In this document: piece after piece, positions 1-10,096 of the stretch
How the letters are laid out: each line of letters opens with the position of its first letter
Numbering within the stretch: position 1 is the stretch's first letter
Origin: an uncultured delta proteobacterium
Lineage (GTDB): Bacteria; Myxococcota_A; UBA9160; JAFDET01
Direction: 5' to 3'
DNA length: 64,000 nt
NCBI GenBank assembly: GCA_947259215.1
Contig: CAMYLJ010000029.1
Location: 1-64,000 of the forward strand
Program-made: the position numbers and the translations under genes
Notes under the pieces: generated by a model
What the model saw: only the letters and a program-made list of their open reading frames with translations
Databases searched by the model: none
What the model was told of the DNA's origin: nothing

Positions 1-1
1 C

Positions 2-208
2 ATGCATCGCTCGGAGACCAGAGAACTCACCGTCTGTGCCGACTGCGGTGCCGAGATCGCGGCGAGCCGCGAACGCAGCTACCCGTTCGGGGAGGACGCC
101 GTGCTCTGCTGGACGTGCGCCACCCGCCGGGGTGGAACCTATGACGAGCAACACGATCGCTGGATCGACGCCCCCGCCACGGAAGGGCTCCCCCGGAACG
201 AGGCCTGA
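2..208 (+). CDS. Small Cys4 zinc-ribbon-like protein
   Basis: A 68-residue protein with two Cys pairs, CADC near residue 12 and CWTC near residue 36, spaced as in a small zinc ribbon. The C-terminal part is acidic and polar. There is no signal peptide or membrane segment. The ATG lies at the very edge of the window, so an earlier start or an upstream ribosome-binding site cannot be checked. It ends 40 bp before the cytochrome gene on the same strand. Metal binding is inferred from the Cys spacing only; I do not recognise a named family or function. Confidence 0.5.
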   Translation: MHRSETRELTVCADCGAEIAASRERSYPFGEDAVLCWTCATRRGGTYDEQHDRWIDAPATEGLPRNEA

Positions 209-248
209 GAGGCGAGAGCCACCAAAGGGACGGGACGGAACTCGCCGC

Positions 249-635
249 ATGATCGGCAGAACGCGAATCCTCGTCATCGCCTTCTTGGCAGGGGGGTGCG
301 AGCCTGCACCGCGTGCCGAGCTGGGCAGGGCCCGCTACGAGGAGTACTGCTCTTCCTGCCACCCGATCGTTCAAAGCGCAAGAAGCGACATCTCCGAGAC
401 CTCGGGCCCCGACCTGACGCGGCTGCGCGAGCGATACGGTTGGCCCCTGCCCCGCGAGAAACTGGCTGCGTTCATCGATGGCCGGACGCAGGTCGGGGCT
501 CACGGTCCGCGCGAGATGCCTGTGTGGGGCGCCCGGCTGTACGAGGACTACCCACAGACGCCCGGCACCGAGGCCGCACGCGGAAGCACGGTGGCAATCA
601 TCCTCGACTACCTGGAAACCATCCAGATCGAGTAG
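249..635 (+). CDS. Class I c-type cytochrome, probable lipoprotein
   Basis: A 128-residue exported electron carrier. The N-terminus is a short hydrophobic signal ending LAGGC, which reads as a lipobox with acylated Cys17, so the protein is probably membrane-tethered in the periplasm. The haem-binding motif CSSCH lies at residues 34-38. A Met in the EMPVWG segment further on is a likely axial ligand, as in small cytochrome c domains. The frame is open further upstream, but this ATG is preferred because it places the signal peptide first and has a purine-rich GGGACGG stretch about 10 bp before it. The redox partner is unknown; no oxidase or dehydrogenase lies next to it. Confidence 0.8.
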   Translation: MIGRTRILVIAFLAGGCEPAPRAELGRARYEEYCSSCHPIVQSARSDISETSGPDLTRLRERYGWPLPREKLAAFIDGRTQVGAHGPREMPVWGARLYEDYPQTPGTEAARGSTVAIILDYLETIQIE

Positions 636-1191
636 CGCCGCGTCGATACGCCGAGCCGGGGAGACCGCGCCGGGCCGTGGCTCCGGCGTCCTCGCCCGCC
701 GGACGACGGATCTGCAGGGAGCGGGTCGGGCCGGCGGGATTCGAACGCGCGACCTCCTGAACCCCATTCAGGGCAGGTCGGACTTCAAGCTCCCGGAATC
801 CTTCCGATACAGGTTCCGGAGACGAAGCCGATAAGCACACTGAAAGCAGCCTGTGGCGGCTGTCCGGTCGCGGGAGCTTTGGGATCGTCTGGCCGCGGGG
901 ATCGAAGTCGAGCAGCTGCTCTCCCGGATCGTCCGGATCCGTGTCGAACGCGTTGTGCGAGGAGATCGCGTCCGCAGAGACGAAAGCGAAGATGAATCCG
1001 CTAGTTGGGATCCCAGCTGCGCTACCCGCGCACCCGTGACGTGAGGTGGGGTGGCGACGATCCTGCTATATCTGGGGTGTTCCCGGGCGCTGCCGGCTCA
1101 GCCGGCCCCGGTCCCGATCGCCAGGCCGCCAAGCGTTGCTGGAACGGGGGTTGCGCTCGACCCACCGTGCCGACGGCAAGGAGCGGGGCTG
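636..1191. other. Gene-poor stretch before the polyphosphate genes
   Basis: About 550 bp without a convincing gene. It holds the tRNA-Pro remnant. The minus strand from about 1030 to 840 has a stop-free reading of ordinary amino-acid composition (including FDTDPDDPGEQLLDFDP), but with no start signal or family I recognise, so it may be a gene scrap or chance. I saw no promoter or terminator strong enough to name. Confidence 0.4.
724..772 (-). pseudogene. tRNA-Pro(GGG) 3'-half remnant
   Basis: Read on the minus strand this is the 3' half of a tRNA. The anticodon stem CCTGA/TCAGG is perfect, and the loop ATGGGGT has T33, anticodon GGG and G37. A 5-nt variable loop and a T arm with loop TTCGAAT and 4 of 5 stem pairs follow, then CGGCCCG, discriminator A and CC. 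The loop matches that of proline tRNA(GGG). The upstream DNA has no D arm and cannot form the acceptor stem, so the 5' half is missing. It is either a decayed gene or an integration attachment-site copy. Confidence 0.6.
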
Positions 1192-2759
1192 GTGTTCGAG
1201 ACCGCCGAGCTAGGGCGCAAAGCCACGAAGCGTGAATACAAGGCACGCGTTCCGTCACTGCGCCAGGCCCTGCTCGCGGCCCAGGAGCGCGTGCGCCACA
1301 CCGACTTCCCGGTGGTCGTGCTCTTCGGGGGCGTGGATGGCGCCGGCAAGGGCGACGTCGTTCACGCCCTGAACGAGTGGATGGATCCCCGCTGGATGGT
1401 CACCCGGACCTTCGAGCGGCCCTCCCAGGACGAGGCGGAGCGGCCCGCATACTGGCGCTTCTGGCAGGCGCTTCCCCCGAAGGGACAGATCGGTCTGCTG
1501 CTGAGCGCCTGGTACTCGCGACCGCTTCTGCGACGAGCCTACGGGGGGCCCGAGGCCGAGTTCGAAGAAGCCCTCGAGGAGATCGCGGACTTCGAGAAGC
1601 AGCTCGCGGACGACGGCGCCGTCGTCGTCAAGTTCTGGCTCCACCTCGGCAAGCAGGGCCAGGAGAAGCGCTTCAAGCGACTCGCGAAGGACCCGCTACA
1701 CGCCTGGCGGGTCACGGAGCGCGACTGGGACCACTGGCGCAAGTACGAGGACTTCGTGGGGGCCGCCGAGCGCATCATCGGGCGCACCAGCACCGGTGAC
1801 TGTCCCTGGCACATCGTCGAAGGTGTCTGCCCGCGCTACGCCAGCCTCCACGTCGGCGGGCTCCTCCTCGAGACGATCGAGCGCCGCCTCGCCGAGCACG
1901 AGGAAGCCCACACGTCACTGCCTGCGCCCGCCCACGCCGCGCTCGCCGAGGCATCGTTGGATGCCGAACTCGCACACGGTCGCGCCCCCACCGTCCTCGC
2001 CAAGCTCGACATGACGCAGCGCCTCGAGAAGAACGCGTACCGCACGCTGCTGGCGACGCATCAGGGGCGACTGAATCGCCTCCAGCTCCAGGCGCGCAAC
2101 CAGAAGGTCTCGACCATCCTGGTCTTCGAGGGCTGGGACGCGGCCGGAAAGGGCGGCGCGATCCGGCGCATGAACGCAGCACTCGACTCGCGCGGCGTGC
2201 GCGTGGTCCCGACCGCGGCGCCCAGCGACGAAGAGAGCGCACAGCACTACCTGTGGCGGTTCTGGCGGCATCTCTCCCGGGCCGGCCGCGTGACGATCTT
2301 CGACCGGAGCTGGTACGGGCGTGTACTGGTCGAGCGGGTCGAGGGCTTCGCCTCGGAGAAGGAGTGGCGTCGCGCATACGCCGAGATCAACCGCTTCGAG
2401 CAGCAGGTCACCAACCACGGCATCGTTCTCGTGAAGTTCTGGATGCATCTCACCCGGGAGGAGCAGCTCGCGCGCTTCCACGAGCGCGAGCAGACACCGT
2501 GGAAGCGCTGGAAGCTCACGGAAGAAGACTGGCGCAACCGCGAGCGCTGGGACGACTACGAGGTGGCCGTGCACGACATGGTCGAACGCACGAGCACCCG
2601 GCGCGCCCCGTGGATCCTGGTCGAAGCGAACGACAAGCTCTTCGCCCGGATCAAGGTGCTCGAGAGCGTCTGCAGCGCGATTGAAGCGCGTGTCGGTCCC
2701 CCCGACGAGCCGCACGCCCCCAGCAAGGACGCGAGAAAAGAGAAGAAGCGAGGCGCCCG

Positions 2760-2763
<4 letters not shown>
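1192..2763 (+). CDS. pap: Two-domain PPK2-type polyphosphate:AMP phosphotransferase
   Basis: A cytoplasmic nucleotide kinase that uses polyphosphate as phosphate donor. There are two tandem PPK2 domains, each with a Walker-A-like loop: GGVDGAGKGD near residue 42 and EGWDAAGKGG near residue 315. This duplicated architecture belongs to the class II PPK2 proteins, which phosphorylate AMP to ADP; the substrate is inferred from architecture. The frame is open upstream, but the GTG at 1192 is chosen because AAGGAG lies 8 bp before it and the product then starts VFETAELG, as family members do. Its stop overlaps the start of ppk1 (GTGA), so the pair is translationally coupled. Confidence 0.88.
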
Positions 2764-5018
<2,255 letters not shown>

Positions 5019-5125
5019 CTGCGAGCGCGGACATCCGGGGTAGCGTGGACGCGAGCAGGCTGCTGAGGTGGTCGATCGCGCGTCCCGACCGCCTTCATCC
5101 GCTGCCTGTGCGCGGCGCATGAAGT

Positions 5126-5341
5126 CTACGAATCAGACTTCTTTCGGTTCACGGACTTGCGCTTCTTGGGGCCGGGTTCGATTCCCGCCTCCTCCATCCT
5201 CACGATGAGCCAGCCGTCGGGGTCGTCGGCCACGTCGAGAGCCACGGCCTCGCCGCACGGCAGTTCCATGAGCGCCGCGCTGACCTCGCCAGTTGGCGTC
5301 GACGCCCCGAATCGTCGAGACTCCGGGGCAGACAGCTGCAA
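5126..5341 (-). CDS. Small hypothetical protein, Lys/Arg-rich tail
   Basis: A 71-residue reading frame convergent with ppk1. The middle reads like a folded protein (ELPCGEAVALDVADDPDGWL), and the C-terminal 20 residues are rich in Lys, Arg and Ser. The longest version starts with TTG close behind an AGGGGGG purine run; an internal ATG at 5269 would give 47 residues. I recognise no family. The opposite strand also has an open frame but with a less protein-like composition. Moderate to low certainty that this is expressed. Confidence 0.35.
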   Translation of the reverse strand: MQLSAPESRRFGASTPTGEVSAALMELPCGEAVALDVADDPDGWLIVRMEEAGIEPGPKKRKSVNRKKSDS

Positions 5342-5366
5342 ACCCCCCTAGACATGGAGTTCATGC

Positions 5367-5855
5367 ATGCGTCTCCTCGAGCAAATCATTCTTGTCGTCG
5401 CCGTCGGTACTCTGCTCAGCTCCTCGGGCTGTGCGAAGAAAGCCGGGCCCAGCTACGACCCCTTCGTGGTCTTTCCCGCGACCGCACAGTGGACCTGGGA
5501 TGAGGCATGGAACCGGCTGCCCGACGACCCAGCGGTTGCGGCATTGAATATCCGCACCCTGGCGCGGGACACCATCACGGAAGGTCTGGAGACACGCGGC
5601 TATACGCTGGCCCCACAGGGCGGGAAGGTGGACTTTCGGGTCCACTACCAGGTCGGCCTCGGGAAGATCATCAAGAGGGACTCCGTCGAGGGGTATGGCA
5701 CCCTATCCTTGAATCTCGTCGACGCGTCGACGAATCGACAGGTCTGGGTGGGATTCATCAAGGCCGACATCCACCCCTCGGTCTCGGAGGCCGAACGACG
5801 CAAGCGGCTGCAGAAGGAGGTGAACAAGATGCTGAAGGATTTTCCGCCCAAGTAG
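5367..5855 (+). CDS. DUF4136-like lipoprotein
   Basis: A 162-residue probable outer-membrane or periplasmic lipoprotein. The signal peptide is followed by the lipobox SSSGC near residue 22. The rest matches the DUF4136 pattern: a TWDEAWN segment, an N-terminal helix ending in DTITEGLETRGY, an amphipathic strand VDFRVHYQVG, then GYGTLSLNLVDASTNRQVWVG and a charged C-terminal helix ending KMLKDFP. The function of DUF4136 is unknown. The ATG has GGAG 7 bp upstream. A strong hairpin follows 11 bp after the stop. It looks like a single-gene unit. Confidence 0.8.
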   Translation: MRLLEQIILVVAVGTLLSSSGCAKKAGPSYDPFVVFPATAQWTWDEAWNRLPDDPAVAALNIRTLARDTITEGLETRGYTLAPQGGKVDFRVHYQVGLGKIIKRDSVEGYGTLSLNLVDASTNRQVWVGFIKADIHPSVSEAERRKRLQKEVNKMLKDFPPK

Positions 5856-5866
5856 CACGTCGACTT

Positions 5867-5891
5867 CGCACCTGGGAATCACCCGGGTGCG
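5867..5891 (+). terminator. Strong hairpin after the DUF4136 gene
   Basis: Inverted repeat with arms CGCACCTGGG (5867-5876) and CCCGGGTGCG (5882-5891): ten base pairs including one G-T wobble, with a 5-nt loop. It starts 11 bp past the lipoprotein stop codon. There is no downstream T run, so it may act as a Rho-assisted terminator or 3'-end stabiliser rather than a classical intrinsic terminator. Confidence 0.45.
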
Positions 5892-5926
5892 GATACGACG
5901 GACCCCTGCCCCGGCGCCCAAGGGCT

Positions 5927-5986
5927 TCAAGCTGGTCTAGTAATTCCGAGCTTCGCGCTGTCCAGGTAGACCTGAAAGTCGTACAT
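5927..5986 (-). pseudogene. Possible C-terminal gene scrap
   Basis: The minus strand reads MYDFQVYLDSAKLGITRPA and then stops. The composition is that of a genuine protein C-terminus, and it touches the broken AI-2E transporter fragment on the other strand. I cannot assign a parent family. Listed because the whole 5.9-6.5 kb stretch appears to be built of joined fragments. Confidence 0.25.
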
Positions 5987-6296
5987 GTACTGGAAAGGCG
6001 CCTCCCGCAACCTCCAGGCCACGCTCCAACGCCTGCACCCGGAGCTGATGGCGGCCGGCAAGTGGGGACTCGCATCGCTGGCCGGCCTGGCGGGTAGCGC
6101 GCTCGAGTTTCTCATCTCCGTCCTGATCGCGGGCGCGCTTCTGTCCTCCGGCGAGAGTGGACATGCGTTCTCGGTCCGGTTCGCGACCCGGCTGGCCGGA
6201 CCGCGGGGCGCGGACTTCGTGGGGTTGGCCCTGGCCACCATCCGCAGCGTCTTGAAGGGGGTGCTCGGGGTCGCCGTCATCCAGTCGGCCCTCTCC
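5985..6296 (+). pseudogene. AI-2E/PerM family transporter fragment
   Basis: About 104 codons match the central part of the AI-2E family of multi-pass membrane proteins: a hydrophobic LEFLISVLIAGALL helix, then FVGLALATIRSVLKGVLGVAVIQSAL, a signature block of the family. Normal members have about 350 residues. Here the N-terminal third and all helices after VIQSAL are missing, and the frame runs into an unrelated sequence that on the other strand is SDR coding. This is a deletion remnant, not a functional transporter. Confidence 0.6.
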
Positions 6297-6500
6297 GGGC
6301 GACCGAAGCGGCGCAGCGGCGTGCGCTGCTTCTCGGGCTCCATGGCCTCGGCGTAGCGCTGCGGCGCTCGTGATCGTCGAGCACGACGACGGCCGCACCC
6401 TCTTGAGCCAGACGCCGGCGCTGGCGCTGGCGCTGCCGATCCCGGCGCCCGCGCCGCCGGTGACCAGCGCCACCCGGCCCGCCCGCTCGCCCCCGCTCAT
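6297..6500 (-). pseudogene. SDR remnant, frameshifted and internally deleted
   Basis: Starts with ATG overlapping the stop of the upstream acyl-CoA dehydrogenase (ATGA at 6497-6500). The first 25 codons are a normal SDR nucleotide-binding region (RVALVTGGAGAGIG). After GIGSASASAG the reading continues only in another frame, as LAQEGAAVVVLDDHERR, which is the next part of the same fold. It is then joined directly to YAEAMEPEKQRTPLRRFGRP, which resembles the segment near the C-terminus of SDRs. So one frameshift plus a large internal deletion, ending at the AI-2E fragment. The intact gene would have been the last of the operon. Confidence 0.6.
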
Positions 6501-7669
6501 CCGCCCCTCGGCAGCCCGAGCACGCGCCGCGCCAGGATGTTGCGCTGGACCTCGGAGGTGCCGGCGTAGATGGTTCCGGCCCGCGCCCACAGCAGCTCGT
6601 GGGCCCAGAAGCCGTCGTCGGCGGCGAGGGGATCGCCCTCGGGCACCAGACCCGCCGGCCCCAGGATCTCGAGGGCCAGGTCCTTCACGCGCTGGTTGAG
6701 CTCGCTCCAGCTGAGCTTCAAGGTCGAGCCTTCGGGCCCCGGCTGGCCGGTCTCCTGCACGCGGCTGGCGTTGCGGTAGGCGGTCACGCGCAGGATCCGC
6801 ACCTCGCTCGCGAAGGCCGCCAGGCGGTCGCGGATTCCCGGGTCGTCGAGGGCCGAGCCCCGGCCGCGCGGGGTCCGGCGGGCCAGCGCCACCAGCCGCG
6901 CCACCTCCACCTCGAGCTTCGCGTGGGGCGCCGAGCTGCCGCGCTCCACGTCGAGGGTCGTCATGACCACCGCCCAGCCGTGGTCGATCTCGCCCACCAC
7001 GTTGGCCTGCGGGATGCGCGCCTCGTCAAAGAAGACCTCGTTGAACCAGGCGTGGCCCGTCATCTCGCGCAGCGGGCGGATGCGGATGCCCGGGGTCTGC
7101 ATGTCCACCAGCAGGAAGGTCAGGCCGTGGTGCTTCGAGCCGGAGGCGTCGGTGCGCACCACCAGGATGCACCAGTCGGCGTACCTGGCGAAGCTGGTCC
7201 AGATCTTCTGGCCCGTGACGACGATCTCGTCGCCCTGGATCTCGCCACGCGTGCGGAGCGCCGCCAGGTCGGAGCCTGCGCCCGGCTCCGAGAAGCCCTG
7301 GCACCAGATCTCGTCGCCCTTCAGGATCGGCTCCAGAAAGCGCTGCTTCTGCCAGTCCGCACCGCATGCGATCAAAGTCGGCCCGGTCAGGTGCAGGCCC
7401 ACCGCGAGCTGGGTCATGTCCGGCGCCCAGGCGCGCGCGTACTCCTCGTTCCAGATCAGGCTCTCGATCACCGTGGCGCCGCGACCGCCGTACTCCCGGG
7501 GCCAGTCGAGTCCCGCCCAGCCGCCATCGTAGAGCGCTCGCTGCCAGCGGCGGCCGAGGGCCACCTGCTCCTCCGCGCTCCGCGCAGCCGGTTCGGGCCG
7601 GTGTGCGGCGAGCCACGCGCGCGCCTCGGCGCGAAAACGCGCCTCGTCGGGGCTGTCTTTCAGGTCCAT
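6497..7669 (-). CDS. Acyl-CoA dehydrogenase (long subunit)
   Basis: A 390-residue FAD enzyme that introduces an alpha,beta double bond into an acyl-CoA. It shows the family blocks QGFSEPGAGSDLAALRT, GQKIWTSFA, the MTGHAWFNEVFFD strand and the C-terminal YAGTSEVQRNILARRVLG. The Glu found as YEG in medium-chain enzymes is Ala here; a Glu in TTLDVERGS, at the isovaleryl-CoA-dehydrogenase position, is the likelier base (inference). It starts 10 bp inside the upstream MFS gene. Its stop overlaps the start of a broken SDR gene. Chain length or ring substrate cannot be told. Confidence 0.9.
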   Translation of the reverse strand: MDLKDSPDEARFRAEARAWLAAHRPEPAARSAEEQVALGRRWQRALYDGGWAGLDWPREYGGRGATVIESLIWNEEYARAWAPDMTQLAVGLHLTGPTLIACGADWQKQRFLEPILKGDEIWCQGFSEPGAGSDLAALRTRGEIQGDEIVVTGQKIWTSFARYADWCILVVRTDASGSKHHGLTFLLVDMQTPGIRIRPLREMTGHAWFNEVFFDEARIPQANVVGEIDHGWAVVMTTLDVERGSSAPHAKLEVEVARLVALARRTPRGRGSALDDPGIRDRLAAFASEVRILRVTAYRNASRVQETGQPGPEGSTLKLSWSELNQRVKDLALEILGPAGLVPEGDPLAADDGFWAHELLWARAGTIYAGTSEVQRNILARRVLGLPRGG

Positions 7670-8898
7670 TGCGCACCCATGGCTCCGGACACCTCCGCGC
7701 TGCGCTCGTCCCGCGCGCCCGCCAGCGCCACCAGGGCACCGACGTTGAGCACGGCGAAGCAGACGAACGCCAGCTCGTAGCTGCCGCGCTGGTCGAAGAC
7801 CGCGCCCGCGAAGACCTGACCCAGCACGCCGGCGAACAGCGCCAGCATGAGCGCTCCGTAGATCCGGGCCAGATGCCGCACGCCGAAGCACTCCGCCACC
7901 ATCAGCGGGAGCAGCACGTTCTCCGCCGCGGTGGCAAAGCCCTGGAGCACCAGGAAGACGGGCAGCACACCCGGCGTCCCCACGGCCAGCAGCAGGAAGG
8001 AGGCCAGGGTCAGCAACGCGAAGTTCAGCAGGGTCGCGGTGCGGGTGGCGATGCGGTCGGCCAGCATGCCGATCGCGAGCTTCCCGCCGATCCCGAGCGC
8101 CACCGAGAAGCTCAGGCTGGCCGCCGCCCGCGCGTTGGAGTAGCCGATGTCCGTCAGGTGCGGGACCAGGTGCTCGATGATCGCCACGTAGTAGAAGTAG
8201 AACGCGAAGAGCACCCCGGCCAGCAGCCAGAAGCTCCGGGTGCGCAGCGCCTGGCCCAGGTCGAGGTCCGTCCCGCCGTCGCGGTCGGCGGGTCCCGTCT
8301 CCAGCACCCGCTCTCCCGACGCCGGCCCGCGCACCGCGAAAGCCGCGAAGGGCAGGATCAGCACCACGGCGCCCACAGCGACGGACATCAGGGCGAGGCG
8401 CCAGGACTCGGACTCGAGGATGCGGGCAGCCAGAAGCGGCACGATCGTGCCGCCGATGTTGGAGCCAGTGTAGACGATGCCGAGCACGAGGCCGCGTCCC
8501 GCCGTTACCCACTGGGCGGCCACGGCGCCCACGACGATGTCGCCGAGGCCGGCCAGCGCGAAGCCGAGCATGGCGTTCAACAGCAGGAACTCGGCGTAGC
8601 CGTCCATCCGGCTCATGAGCCCGAAGGAGGCGCCCAAGAGCACGGTGCATCCCGACAGCACGAAGCGCGGCCCGTAGCGGTCCGCCAGCGCGCCGACCAC
8701 GGGAAAGGAGAGCGACATGGCCAGGATCAGGGGCGCGCGCCCCAGGGAGAAGGCCGCCCGCGACCACTCGAACTCGGCCACGATGGTCTTCAAGATGGGA
8801 CTGAAGACGTAGGCCGTGCCGAGTCCGATCTGGCAGACCAGGCAGCCGACCAGCGCCCAGCGACCGCGGGCCGGGATCCCGGCGAGGGCGCCGCTCAC
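7660..8898 (-). CDS. MFS transporter (monocarboxylate/oxalate type)
   Basis: A 412-residue inner-membrane protein with about 12 hydrophobic helices. It has the loop motif GALADRYGPR between helices 2 and 3 and a GMLADRIATR counterpart in the second half. The overall pattern is that of the MCT/oxalate-formate MFS branch, which moves small organic acids. The GTG at 8898 is chosen because it starts just after the upstream CoA-transferase stop, 19 bp away; no strong Shine-Dalgarno is visible. Placed between CoA-transferases and an acyl-CoA dehydrogenase, it probably imports the acid that they activate (inference). Confidence 0.8.
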   Translation of the reverse strand: MSGALAGIPARGRWALVGCLVCQIGLGTAYVFSPILKTIVAEFEWSRAAFSLGRAPLILAMSLSFPVVGALADRYGPRFVLSGCTVLLGASFGLMSRMDGYAEFLLLNAMLGFALAGLGDIVVGAVAAQWVTAGRGLVLGIVYTGSNIGGTIVPLLAARILESESWRLALMSVAVGAVVLILPFAAFAVRGPASGERVLETGPADRDGGTDLDLGQALRTRSFWLLAGVLFAFYFYYVAIIEHLVPHLTDIGYSNARAAASLSFSVALGIGGKLAIGMLADRIATRTATLLNFALLTLASFLLLAVGTPGVLPVFLVLQGFATAAENVLLPLMVAECFGVRHLARIYGALMLALFAGVLGQVFAGAVFDQRGSYELAFVCFAVLNVGALVALAGARDERSAEVSGAMGAQWT

Positions 8899-8917
8899 CC
8901 GCGAGCGCCCGGGCCGA

Positions 8918-10096
8918 TCACGTCGCCACCTCATCCGCCTCGAGACGCGCGATCGCCTCGGCGTCGAGTCCGAGCAGGTCCCCGAGGACGGCCGTGTTGT
9001 GCTCTCCCAGGAGAGGCGCGGGCTTCTCGAGGACGCCCGGCGCGTCGGAGAGCCGAACGCCGCAGCGCTCGAAGGCCAGGTCGCCCAGGACCGGGTGCGG
9101 AAGCCGCACCCAGTGCCCCCGGTGCGCGAGCTGGGGATCCTCCAGCAGCTCGGCGAACGACTGGACCGGGCCCGCCGGCACCCCGAGCGCCTGGAGCCGC
9201 TCCGACAACGCGAGCGCTTCGTGCTCCGCCGTCCAGGCGGCCACCCGCGCGTCGGTGTCGTCGGGATCCGCAAAGCGGTCCCACGCTTCGCAGCCCATGG
9301 CTTCGCAGAGCGCGCGCCACTGCTCGTCGGACTCGACGCCGATGGCGATCCAGCGGTCCGCCCCGCGGCACGGGTAGACGCCGTGGGGCGCGAGCCGTTC
9401 GTGGCGGTTCCCCGCCCGCTCCGGGCACTCGCCGTTGGCGCTGTAGCGCACCACCAGCTCGGACAAGCTGTAGACCCCGGCCTCGATCTGCGAGAGGTCG
9501 ATGTGGCTGCCCTCGCCCGTGCGGCGGCGGTGCAGCAACGCCGCCGCCAGCGCCAGCGCCACGTAGCGCGGCGACAGCGAGTCCGTAATGGTGCCGTAGG
9601 GGCCGTGGGGCTCGCGGTCGGGCCAGCCGGTCAGGTGGTTGAAGCCGGCGATGGCGGACCCCTGCCCCCCGAAGCCCGGGTAGCGGCGCTGCGGGCCCGT
9701 CTGCCCGAAGAGACAGCCGCTGGCCATCACCAGGTCGGGCTTCAGCCCGCGCAGGCTGTCGTATTCGAGCCCGAACTTCGCCATCACGCCGGGCGCGAAG
9801 TTCTCGCACACCACGTCGGCCCACTCGGCCACGAGGCGCTTCACCAGCTCGACGCCGCGCGGGGTCTGGAGGTTCAGGCTCACGCTCTCCTTGTTCGGGT
9901 TGAGGAGCGCGTACATCGGCGAGCCTTCCAGGCCGTGCGGGCTGTCCTTGCCGAGGAAGAGGACGCGCAGGAAGTCCGGCCGCTTCGACGACTCGACGCG
10001 GATCACCCGGGCGCCGTGCTCCGCCAGGTACTTCGTCGCCACCGGGCCGGCCGCTCCGGCTCCGAGCTCGAGGACCTTCAGGCCTCGGAAGATCAC
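8918..10096 (-). CDS. Class III (CaiB/BaiF) CoA-transferase, Asp-bearing subunit
   Basis: A 392-residue family III CoA-transferase, which moves CoA between carboxylic acids. It opens with the typical GLKVLELGAGAAGPVATKYLAEHGARVIRVE and has NPNKESVSLNLQTPRG. The region where the family carries its catalytic Asp reads GTITDSLSPRYVALAL, so an Asp is present. The GTG start overlaps the upstream paralogue by GTGA. Together the two genes resemble heteromeric enzymes such as succinyl-CoA:benzylsuccinate CoA-transferase, where only one subunit is catalytic (inference). Confidence 0.85.
   Translation of the reverse strand: MIFRGLKVLELGAGAAGPVATKYLAEHGARVIRVESSKRPDFLRVLFLGKDSPHGLEGSPMYALLNPNKESVSLNLQTPRGVELVKRLVAEWADVVCENFAPGVMAKFGLEYDSLRGLKPDLVMASGCLFGQTGPQRRYPGFGGQGSAIAGFNHLTGWPDREPHGPYGTITDSLSPRYVALALAAALLHRRRTGEGSHIDLSQIEAGVYSLSELVVRYSANGECPERAGNRHERLAPHGVYPCRGADRWIAIGVESDEQWRALCEAMGCEAWDRFADPDDTDARVAAWTAEHEALALSERLQALGVPAGPVQSFAELLEDPQLAHRGHWVRLPHPVLGDLAFERCGVRLSDAPGVLEKPAPLLGEHNTAVLGDLLGLDAEAIARLEADEVAT

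Noticed and set aside
27-767. Long minus-strand frame across the cytochrome gene, ending in a GFRRSRVRIPPARP-type sequence
   Set aside because: That peptide is the well-known false translation of a tRNA 3' end; the frame is the shadow of the cytochrome gene and tRNA remnant.
853-1044. 63-codon plus-strand frame before the PPK2 gene
   Set aside because: Arg/Glu-rich composition, no ribosome-binding site and no family; the opposite strand is equally open, so it cannot be supported as a gene.
1051-1191. N-terminal extension of the PPK2 protein
   Set aside because: The extra 47 residues are low-complexity and unlike the family; the GTG at 1192 has a proper ribosome-binding site.
5985-6356. Complete 123-residue membrane protein
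   Set aside because: It matches only the centre of the AI-2E family and its tail is antisense to SDR coding sequence, so it is called a fragment.
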